Shown here piece by piece: positions 10,615 to 19,490 of a stretch of DNA of 64,000 nucleotides. Within the stretch, counting starts at the first letter, position 1. Each line of letters begins with the position of its first letter. The DNA is from Mesorhizobium sp. M3A.F.Ca.ET.080.04.2.1 (GTDB lineage Bacteria; Pseudomonadota; Alphaproteobacteria; Rhizobiales; Rhizobiaceae): assembly GCF_003952525.1 (NCBI RefSeq), contig NZ_CP034451.1, positions 3,534,001 to 3,598,000 of the forward strand, given 5' to 3'. A program made the position numbers and the translations under genes. The notes under the pieces are model-generated. The model did no database searches, was not told the origin of the DNA, and was given only the letters and a program-made list of their open reading frames with translations.

Positions 10615-11510
10615 CAGGCGGCGCTTTCGGTGTCGCGGGCCCAGGCGCCGGTCGCGGGATCGAAGCTGCCGGAAAATTCCCATTCGGCGGCGCCGGTCAG
10701 AATAACGTGGTCGTCATCGCGCCAGAGCACATGCAACTCGCCGCCACCGGGCGTGATCAGCGACACGCTGCGCCCGGTGCGCTTGGTGCGGGCGGCGGCC
10801 ACCACTGCGGCGCAAGCGGCGGAGCCGCAGGCCTTGGTCAGGCCGGCGCCGCGCTCCCAGGTGCGGATGACCATCGTCTGCGGCGACGTGACCTGGGCAA
10901 TGGTGATGTTGGCGCGCTCGGGAAAGATCGGATGGTTTTCCAGCAGCGGGCCGAAGCGGTCGAGCTCATAGGACCAGACGTCGCGGTCGACCCAAAAGAT
11001 GGCGTGCGGATTGCCCATCGACACGACCGAAGGCGAATGCAGAACCGGCGCGTCGATCGGTCCGATCTGCAGCTCGATCATGCGGGTGTCGCGGAACTCC
11101 TCGGCAAGCGGGATCTCCTGCCAACCGAAGCGCGGCTTGCCCATGTCGACCGAGATCGAGCCGTCGCCATGTTCCCTGGCATTGAGGATGCCGGCGCGGG
11201 TCTCGAAGGTGAAGGTCTTCTGGCCGGTCTCGGCGGCGAGCGCCTGGACCACACAACGCATGCCGTTTCCGCAAGCCTGCGCACCGGAGCCGTCGGAATT
11301 CAGTATATCGACGTAATAGGCGGTGCCTTGCGTCCGAGCATCATGAATCGCCATGATCTGGTCGAACTTCGTTGCGGCGTCGGCATTGAGCCTGATCGCG
11401 GCGGCGGCCGTCACCCTGTCGGCACGACCGCGCATGTCGGCAACGATGATCTCGTTGCCGATGCCGTTCATCTTGGCAAAAGGGGCAGTGCCTGCCATCG
11501 GTCCGGTCAT
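10614..11510 (-). CDS. dapF: Diaminopimelate epimerase
   Basis: Converts LL- to meso-diaminopimelate for peptidoglycan and lysine synthesis. Both catalytic cysteines are visible in ACGNGMRC (about residue 79) and ACGSAAC (about residue 228), with the fold motifs MNGIGNEI and [10 protein letters not shown]. Length 298 is slightly above usual; a second start at residue 5 ([12 protein letters not shown]) is equally possible. Its stop overlaps the mtaB start, making dapF the promoter-proximal gene of the dapF-mtaB-ftsY-yciB group. Confidence 0.95.
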   Translation of the reverse strand: MTGPMAGTAPFAKMNGIGNEIIVADMRGRADRVTAAAAIRLNADAATKFDQIMAIHDARTQGTAYYVDILNSDGSGAQACGNGMRCVVQALAAETGQKTFTFETRAGILNAREHGDGSISVDMGKPRFGWQEIPLAEEFRDTRMIELQIGPIDAPVLHSPSVVSMGNPHAIFWVDRDVWSYELDRFGPLLENHPIFPERANITIAQVTSPQTMVIRTWERGAGLTKACGSAACAAVVAAARTKRTGRSVSLITPGGGELHVLWRDDDHVILTGAAEWEFSGSFDPATGAWARDTESAA

Positions 11511-11635
11511 TCCATGTCCGTTTGGCGCTATATGGCGGAAACGGGCGGGAATTACCAGTGCGGCGCGCTTTCAGGCCACGGCGCAGATGCCGCGCCGGCC
11601 AAGAAGCCGGACAGCGACGGCCCCCCGCGCTGGGC

Positions 11636-11726
11636 GACGACCAAGAGGTCGCGCCGGCAGACGACCAAGAGGTCGCGCAGGCAGACGACCAAGAGGTCGC
11701 GCCGGCAGACGACCAAGAGGTCGCGC
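11636..11726. repeat. 24-bp tandem repeat, four copies
   Basis: Four head-to-tail copies of GACGACCAAGAGGTCGCG plus CCGGCA. Copy 2 has one substitution, and copy 4 is cut short just before the stop codon of the DUF1328 gene. The unit contains the dyad GACC...GGTC. It lies in the 216-bp gap between the 3' end of the DUF1328 gene and the 5' end of dapF. Confidence 0.9.
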
Positions 11727-11888
11727 CTAAGTCACTGCGAAGACGCCGAGGACGATCAGCAGGAAGATGATGAGGACGATGCCGATCAGGATGCGCGCGC
11801 CCGTGGCAGCGGCGCCGGCGAGCGCCGGCATGCCGAGGAGGCTCGCGGCAGCGGCAATGATGAGAAGGATGATGATCCACTTGATCAT
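11727..11888 (-). CDS. DUF1328 family small membrane protein
   Basis: A 53-residue hydrophobic protein of the DUF1328/YtjA family with two predicted helices: KWIIILLIIAAAASLLGM near the N-terminus and ARILIGIVLIIFLLIVLGVF at the C-terminus. The family is widespread, membrane-located and of unknown function. The stop abuts the 24-bp tandem repeat; downstream on the same strand is dapF. Confidence 0.85.
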   Translation of the reverse strand: MIKWIIILLIIAAAASLLGMPALAGAAATGARILIGIVLIIFLLIVLGVFAVT

Positions 11889-12131
11889 GAAAGGCTCCGG
11901 GGCAGAATTGCGTGTGCAACCAACGCGTTTAGGCGGCTTGAGTTCCTTGCTCGGGCGGCGGGTATCTTCGCCGGGACGCAGCGGCGAAAGGCTGCCTGCG
12001 AAATGCTTTTGACCACCTGCGCTTCGGCGATCTTTCCAGCGCCGCTGGCGCAAGCATTTTGGCGGCGAATGCCAAGGGCTGCGGGATTGCTTAGGCTAAA
12101 ATCGCCGATCGAGTGCAGAGGGGAGGATCGA

Positions 12132-12572
12132 TTGAAAAAGCGAACCAAGACACCGTGGATGAAGGCCGATGATTTCGGCCGCTCGCTGCCGCGCGGGCTG
12201 GGCGTCAATTTGCTGGTCACCGATATGGCGGCGATGGAGGCCTTCTGCCGCGACGTGCTGAGCGCGGAGGTCATTTATGCCGACGAGGATTTCGCGGCGA
12301 TCGGGCTGCTCGGTTCGGTGTTCATGCTGCACGCCGACCACTCCTATCTCGACAATCCGATGACCGGTGTCGTTGCTGGTGCCGAGACGCGCGGCGTCGG
12401 CATCGAACTGCGGCTCTACGGCGCCGATCCGGATGCCGTCGAGAAAAGGGCTGCTGAACTTGGCCACATCGTGCTGGCCGGCTCGATCGACAAGCCGCAT
12501 GGCTTGCGCGAATGCCACATCGTCGGTCCGGACGGCTACGTCTTCGTCCCGAGCGCGCGGCTTCGCAGCTAG
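12132..12572 (+). CDS. VOC (glyoxalase-like) superfamily protein
   Basis: Single-domain protein of 146 residues with the betaalphabetabetabeta layout of the vicinal-oxygen-chelate superfamily: LGVNLLVTDMAAMEAFCRDVL (about residues 23-43), and a C-terminal half with DPDAVEKRAAELG and GPDGYVFVPS. The Glu of VGIELRLYG is a plausible metal ligand, but the substrate is unknown. A TTG at 12132 is chosen because GGGGAGGATCGA precedes it; the ATG at 12159 has no clear ribosome site. Confidence 0.72.
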   Translation: MKKRTKTPWMKADDFGRSLPRGLGVNLLVTDMAAMEAFCRDVLSAEVIYADEDFAAIGLLGSVFMLHADHSYLDNPMTGVVAGAETRGVGIELRLYGADPDAVEKRAAELGHIVLAGSIDKPHGLRECHIVGPDGYVFVPSARLRS

Positions 12573-12763
12573 GCCTCGGGCGCGCTGTTTGCCTGCCTCG
12601 CGGAGAGATTTGGTGTCACATGAGTGTTGCGATAAATTTGCAACAATTGCACCGCAAAACCCAATTTTAACCATATCGGGTTGAAATTCTGCCACCTTCT
12701 CCATCTTGGTGAGGGAGAGATTGCTCGGACGGCGTTCCCCGGCCGGATCCGACGGAGGTTGGA

Positions 12764-13321
12764 ATGAATTTTTCGAAGACGGGCCCTTTTTCGAAATCTG
12801 GTCTTTTGGCCGTATCGCTGGCCGCGCTCGTTGCGAGCGGCTGCTCGACCTCGCGGTTCTCGTCGATGGACGACCAGCAGCCGGCGCCGCTGACGCCCGC
12901 GCCCTCCGGCACGGTGACGCAGAACCAGCTGCCGCCGCCCGCTGCGCCGGGCACCACCGACCCGTCGCAATTCCCGACAGCGCCGACGAACAACCAGGTT
13001 GCCTCCCTGCCGCAGGATGGCTCGGCGCCGGCCGGCGCCGCGGACCTGACCGCGGCCAGCGTCGCCGGCGTCTGGAACGCCAGCGTGTCCGGCCAGAGCT
13101 GCAAGGTGGCGACTCCGCAGACCAAGTTCGGCGCCGGCTATCGCGCCGGGCCGCTGCACTGCCCGTCGCCGATCGACGGCATCAAGTCCTGGAACGTCTC
13201 CGGCAAGCAATTGACGCTTTATGACGAAAACGGCGGCCCGCTCGCGAGGCTTTATTCCTCGGGCGGCGAGAAATTCGACGGCCAGACTTCCAACGGCCTG
13301 CCGATCTCGCTTACAAGGTAA
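12764..13321 (+). CDS. omp19: Outer membrane lipoprotein, Omp19 / protease inhibitor Inh family
   Basis: Lipoprotein of 185 residues with a signal peptide and lipobox ASGC (Cys about residue 27), a Pro/Gln-rich linker and a C-terminal AprI/Inh beta-barrel domain carrying AGVWNASVSGQSCKVATPQT (about residues 103-122) and YRAGPLHCPSP. From memory this closely parallels Brucella Omp19, an outer-membrane lipoprotein reported to inhibit host proteases. The two cysteines in the Inh domain could form a disulfide. The ATG follows GGAGGTTGGA. Confidence 0.88.
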   Translation: MNFSKTGPFSKSGLLAVSLAALVASGCSTSRFSSMDDQQPAPLTPAPSGTVTQNQLPPPAAPGTTDPSQFPTAPTNNQVASLPQDGSAPAGAADLTAASVAGVWNASVSGQSCKVATPQTKFGAGYRAGPLHCPSPIDGIKSWNVSGKQLTLYDENGGPLARLYSSGGEKFDGQTSNGLPISLTR

Positions 13322-13329
13322 GGCGAACC

Positions 13330-13446
13330 CGCTCCTGGAGCGGTTCGGCGTTTGAGTGAATCGCCGAACCGCCCTTGAGCATTTGCATTTAGGCAATTCC
13401 CTATGGAAGACCCGCTGCGCATCTTTCCTGGAATTGCTCCGGAACG
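13330..13446. repeat. Intergenic repeat with GCAATTCC/GGAATTGC ends
   Basis: Contains the hairpin GCGGTTCGGCG...CGCCGAACCGC (about 13342-13372) and then GGCAATTCCCTATGG...CTTTCCTGGAATTGCTCC. The second part resembles 60128-60222, which ends TTTCCTGGAATTGCTCTAG; a short fragment (TTTCCTGGAATAGTTCTAG, 1935-1953) lies upstream of ccmA. Confidence 0.7.
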
Positions 13447-13455
13447 AAGTGACCG

Positions 13456-14658
13456 ATGCATCTGCGTGACGGCCTCCAGACTCATGTGACCGTCAGGCAG
13501 CGCTACGACCATCTGGTCGAGACCGGGGCCGTCGACCGTGACCCGGCGCAGGAGCGCATTGTCGCCGCGCTCGACCGGCTGATCGACGAAATCTCCGCAA
13601 AAAGGCTGGCGCAGAAATCGAGCGCGCTGGGCTGGCTGTTCGCGCGCAAGCAGCAGACGCGCGAGGCGATCACGGGCCTCTACATCCATGGCGGCGTCGG
13701 GCGCGGCAAGACCATGCTGATGGATTTTTTCTATGAACTGCTGCCGGTCAGGCGCAAGCGGCGCGTCCATTTCAACGATTTCATGGCCGACGTGCAGGAC
13801 CGCATCCAGAAGCACCGGGCGGCGCGCAAGAACGGCGAGGTCAAGGAAGACGATCCGATCCCGCCGGTGGCGCGGGCGCTGGCTGAGGAAGCCTGGGTGC
13901 TGTGCTTCGACGAGTTTTCCGTCGCCGACATCGCCGATGCAATGATCCTGTCGCGGCTGTTTTCGGCACTGTTCGCCAATGGTGTCGTGCTGGTCGCCAC
14001 CTCCAACGTCGCCCCGCGGGAGCTTTATCGCGACGGCCTGAACCGGCAGCTCTTCCTGCCTTTTATCGGGCTACTCGAGCGCAATGCCGCGGTGCTGACG
14101 CTCGACGCCGAGAAGGACTATCGGCAGGAGAAGCTCAACCGCCTGCCGGTCTATGTCACGCCAGTCGACGAGGCCGCGGACCGGGCGCTCGACGAGGCGT
14201 GGAAGGCGATGACCGACGGCGAGCCGACTTCGCCGGTGACGCTGACGCTGAAGGGCAGACATCTCGTGGTGCCGCGCGCGGCGGGCGATGCCGCGCGCTT
14301 TTCCTTCGCCGATCTCTGCGAAAAGCCGCTCGGCGCGCGCGACTATCTGGCGATCGCCGCCCGGTTTTCGACCGTTTTCATCGACCATGTGCCGGTGCTG
14401 GGCGAAGGCAAGCGCAACGAGGCCAAGCGTTTCATTCTCCTCATCGATACGCTCTACGACCATCGCATGCGTCTGGTGATGAGCGCCGCCGCGCAGCCCT
14501 CCGAGCTTTACACCGCCAAGCGCGGCAACGAGGTGTTCGAGTTCGAGCGCACCGCCTCCCGGCTGGTCGAAATGCAGAGCCGCGACTGGCTGGAGGGCTG
14601 GGCAGAGCGGCGGAAGAGCCAGGTGCTCAGTGACGAGGCACGCCAGGCGCAGGCGTGA
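13456..14658 (+). CDS. zapE: Cell division protein ZapE (AFG1-like ATPase)
   Basis: AAA+ ATPase of the AFG1/ZapE family, 400 residues, implicated in Z-ring constriction in E. coli. Walker A GGVGRGKTML (about residues 79-88), Walker B VLCFDEFSV (about residues 149-157) and the sensor region LVATSNVAPREL are visible. In many Rhizobiales it sits just upstream of mdh-sucCDAB, as here. Confidence 0.93.
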   Translation: MHLRDGLQTHVTVRQRYDHLVETGAVDRDPAQERIVAALDRLIDEISAKRLAQKSSALGWLFARKQQTREAITGLYIHGGVGRGKTMLMDFFYELLPVRRKRRVHFNDFMADVQDRIQKHRAARKNGEVKEDDPIPPVARALAEEAWVLCFDEFSVADIADAMILSRLFSALFANGVVLVATSNVAPRELYRDGLNRQLFLPFIGLLERNAAVLTLDAEKDYRQEKLNRLPVYVTPVDEAADRALDEAWKAMTDGEPTSPVTLTLKGRHLVVPRAAGDAARFSFADLCEKPLGARDYLAIAARFSTVFIDHVPVLGEGKRNEAKRFILLIDTLYDHRMRLVMSAAAQPSELYTAKRGNEVFEFERTASRLVEMQSRDWLEGWAERRKSQVLSDEARQAQA

Positions 14659-14694
14659 GATCCGGTTCGCTACCTTGCTCGTCGTTGGATATTG

Positions 14695-14858
14695 GCGAAA
14701 GCCGGCGTGACGGCGATCTCCCTGCTTGAGGGAGAGATGGCCGGCAGGCCAGAGGGTCGGTTCGACCGGCCTCGGCGCAGGTGAGCGCCGGCGTTTCAGG
14801 CGCGGCGTCCCCTCTGTCGCCTTCGGCGACATCTCTCCCTCGAGGAGGGAGACTTGGC
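14695..14858. repeat. Palindromic intergenic repeat
   Basis: Member of the GAGATGGCCGGCAGGCCAGAGGG / CCCTCTGTC family, with hairpins ATCTCCCTGCTTGAGGGAGAG and CTCTCCCTCGAGGAGGGAGA at its two ends. It occupies part of the 483-bp zapE-mdh gap. The remaining 14859-15141 is presumably the mdh promoter and leader; I see no clear promoter or RNA element there. Confidence 0.8.
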
Positions 14859-15012
14859 GCTGCATCACAAGGGCGTCATCACCGGGATGATGTCTTCTGG
14901 TTTCCACGATCTTTGTGTAACTTCCGCTCAATGGCCTTCAGAATTTTGACGCTTACGTAACTCCCGATCCATCTAACCGATTGAAAATGCTAAGCTCAAA
15001 ATAATCGTTTGA

Positions 15013-16110
<1,098 letters not shown>

Positions 16111-16137
16111 TCGCCCCCTCCCCCGGAGACCAAGCGC

Positions 16138-17331
<1,194 letters not shown>

Positions 17332-17335
17332 GCTC

Positions 17336-17707
17336 GTGCCCCCGCGCAAGATCAACCTGGTCGAGGCGGCCGATGCGAAGATCGCCAAGGTCTTCGATCC
17401 GCATATCGCCGGCGACGTCAACGATGCCCAAGCGAAGGTCGCCAAGTTCGGCGAGGTCTTCGACTGGCATGCGCATGACCATGAGGACGAAGCCTTCCTC
17501 GTGCTGCGCGGCAGGATCGCGATCGATTTCCGCGACGGTCCGGTCGAGCTCGGCGAAGGTGATTTCATCGTCGTGCCGCGCGGCGTCGAGCACCGGCCGC
17601 GCTCGCTGACGACGGAGCCGGTGGTGCTGATGTTCGAGCCGGCAACGACTTTGAACACCGGCAATGCCAAGAGCGACCTAACCGTCACCGACCTGAAGCG
17701 GCTCTGA
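17336..17707 (+). CDS. Cupin domain protein
   Basis: Small beta-barrel protein of 123 residues. Cupin motif 1 is recognisable as [18 protein letters not shown] (about residues 43-60), with two His and one Glu as probable metal ligands, and motif 2 as [14 protein letters not shown] (about residues 74-87). The ligand or reaction is unknown. It starts at a GTG four bases after the sucC stop and ends two bases before the next ATG, so it is translated within the suc transcript. Confidence 0.82.
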   Translation: MPPRKINLVEAADAKIAKVFDPHIAGDVNDAQAKVAKFGEVFDWHAHDHEDEAFLVLRGRIAIDFRDGPVELGEGDFIVVPRGVEHRPRSLTTEPVVLMFEPATTLNTGNAKSDLTVTDLKRL

Positions 17708-17709
17708 CA

Positions 17710-18279
17710 ATGAACGCGGCGTCTTTCTCCTCGCTTTCGGCCGACCACCAACGCCTGCAGGCGCTGGTCGGCGCGTGGCGTGGCGAGGAAGACGTTGCGG
17801 CGACACAATGGACCGATGCCGGCACGGCAACGTCGGAAGTGCTGGCTGAAGCGCAGTTCGGCGGCCTGTTCGTGGTGCAGCGCTATCGCCAGCGCCGCGA
17901 CGGCACGATTTCGTTCGGCTCGCACAATGTGTTCGGCTTCGACCAGCAACGCAAGCTCGTCACAATGCACCAATTCGATTCCATGGGGTTCGTGCCGGCG
18001 ACACCGGCCACGGGCATCTGGAACGGCGCCGAGCTCGTTCTGGAACGGTCGTCGCCGCGCGGCTCCGCCCGCGTGACGTATATTTTCGACGGCGACGATA
18101 CCTACCGCATGCGATTGCAATTCAAGCCTACCGGTAGCGATGTTTGGCAAGACATGGTGAGTGGCGTCTACCGGCGCGTCTCGCCTACTCTTCTGAGCCT
18201 CGCCCTGGAGGCGGCAGGAGATACCGCAGGCGATATCGGCGGCAACCAGTGGAATCGGGAAGAGCTCTATGATCGCTGA
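17710..18279 (+). CDS. DUF1579-like (heme/lipid-binding barrel-like) protein
   Basis: Soluble protein of 189 residues, beginning with a pattern [19 protein letters not shown] (about residues 10-28) seen in DUF1579-type proteins with a lipocalin-like barrel, followed by alternating beta-strand sequence. No enzyme motif is visible and the function is unknown. It lies two bases after the cupin gene in the sucC-sucD interval, and its last bases overlap the PIN-toxin remnant. Family assignment is tentative. Confidence 0.6.
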   Translation: MNAASFSSLSADHQRLQALVGAWRGEEDVAATQWTDAGTATSEVLAEAQFGGLFVVQRYRQRRDGTISFGSHNVFGFDQQRKLVTMHQFDSMGFVPATPATGIWNGAELVLERSSPRGSARVTYIFDGDDTYRMRLQFKPTGSDVWQDMVSGVYRRVSPTLLSLALEAAGDTAGDIGGNQWNREELYDR

Positions 18280-18428
18280 ATGCTTCCTCGACACAAATGT
18301 CCTTGTCTATTGGCGCGATCATCGCCGCTGCCGAGCGCCTCGGCGTCAAGACGCTGTACACCGAAGACCTCAATCACGGCCAGGCTTACGGCTCCGTGGT
18401 CGCCATTAACCCGTTCCGCACTCACTGA
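18269..18428 (+). pseudogene. Internally deleted PIN-domain (VapC-like) toxin remnant
   Basis: The first codons read [15 protein letters not shown], the classic PIN N-terminus with the first acidic residue. A +1-shifted frame from about 18318 then reads IIAAAERLGVKTLYTEDLNHGQAYGS and ends INPFRTH, the classic PIN C-terminus. Roughly 80-90 middle residues, including the other catalytic acidic residues, are missing. The gene therefore looks like a VapC toxin reduced to its two ends by a deletion. No antitoxin gene is visible upstream. Confidence 0.8.
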
Positions 18429-18443
18429 TCAGGTCGCTAAAAA

Positions 18444-19349
18444 ATGTCCATTCTCGTCGACAAGAACACCAAGGTGCTGGTCCAAGGCCTGACCGGCAAG
18501 ACCGGCACGTTCCACACCGAGCAGGCGCTGGCCTATCATGGCACCAAGATGGTGGGCGGCATACATCCGAAGAAGGGCGGCGAGACCTGGGCCGGCGCCA
18601 AGGGCGAGAGCCTGCCGATCTTCGCCACGGTCGCCGAAGGCAAGGAACGGACAGGCGCCAACGCCTCCGTCGTCTATGTGCCGCCGGCGGGCGCCGCCGA
18701 AGCCATCATCGAGGCGATCGAGGCCGAGATCCCGCTGATCGTCTGCATCACCGAAGGCATCCCGGTGATGGACATGGTCAGGGTCAAGGCGCGGCTCGAC
18801 CGCTCCTCCTCGCGGCTGATCGGTCCGAACTGCCCGGGCGTGCTGACGCCCGACGAATGCAAGATCGGCATCATGCCCGGCAACATCTTCCGCAAGGGCT
18901 CGGTCGGCGTTGTGTCGCGCTCGGGAACGCTTACCTATGAAGCGGTCTTCCAGACCACCAATGTGGGCCTCGGCCAGACCACCGCGGTCGGCATCGGCGG
19001 CGACCCTGTCAAAGGCACCGAGTTCATCGACGTGCTGGAGATGCTGCTCGCGGACGACGAGACCAAGTCGATCATCATGATCGGCGAGATCGGCGGCTCG
19101 GCCGAGGAAGACGCCGCGCAGTTCCTCAAGGACGAGGCCAAGCGAGGTCGCAAGAAGCCGATGGCGGGTTTCATCGCCGGACGCACGGCGCCGGCCGGCC
19201 GCACCATGGGCCATGCCGGCGCGGTGATCTCCGGCGGCAAGGGCGGCGCCGAAGATAAGATCGCGGCAATGGAATCGGCCGGCATCAAGGTTTCGCCGTC
19301 GCCGGCTCGACTGGGCACGACCTTAGTTGAGGCGATCAAGGGTCAGTGA
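18444..19349 (+). CDS. sucD: Succinyl-CoA synthetase alpha subunit
   Basis: Alpha subunit carrying the phosphohistidine: [10 protein letters not shown] (about residues 247-256) contains the active-site His, and the CoA-binding Rossmann domain has [16 protein letters not shown] near the N-terminus and [10 protein letters not shown]. 301 residues, normal. Sixteen bases after the PIN remnant and about 140 bp before sucA. Confidence 0.97.
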   Translation: MSILVDKNTKVLVQGLTGKTGTFHTEQALAYHGTKMVGGIHPKKGGETWAGAKGESLPIFATVAEGKERTGANASVVYVPPAGAAEAIIEAIEAEIPLIVCITEGIPVMDMVRVKARLDRSSSRLIGPNCPGVLTPDECKIGIMPGNIFRKGSVGVVSRSGTLTYEAVFQTTNVGLGQTTAVGIGGDPVKGTEFIDVLEMLLADDETKSIIMIGEIGGSAEEDAAQFLKDEAKRGRKKPMAGFIAGRTAPAGRTMGHAGAVISGGKGGAEDKIAAMESAGIKVSPSPARLGTTLVEAIKGQ

Positions 19350-19457
19350 ATAGTGCGTGGTGAATGGTGAATGGAAGGGACAAGGTGAACAGTGACGCCA
19401 AGCGGGTCGTTCCCGTTTTCTTTGGCCATTCACTATTCACCACTCACTATTCACCCC
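19346..19457. repeat. Inverted repeat of GTGAATAGTG/GTGAATGG units
   Basis: Left part TGAATAGTGCGTGGTGAATGG (from 19347) with repeated GTGAATGGTGAATGG, right part CATTCACTATTCACC followed by ACTCACTATTCACC (19429-19455), which is its reverse complement. The sucD-sucA transcript could fold into a long stem with the sucA start about 35 bases downstream. Confidence 0.8.
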
Positions 19458-19490
19458 AAGAAGGAGACGGAGCCAGGCTCCGATAGTGAC

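Noticed and set aside
11636..11726. CRISPR-like array
   Set aside because: The units are directly adjacent without spacers, so it is a plain tandem repeat.
11514..12131. Plus-strand frame starting [17 protein letters not shown] and running through the 24-bp repeats as TTKRSRRQ
   Set aside because: It is antisense to the whole DUF1328 gene, has no stop before the VOC gene and no ribosome site; open frames this long are common at this GC content.
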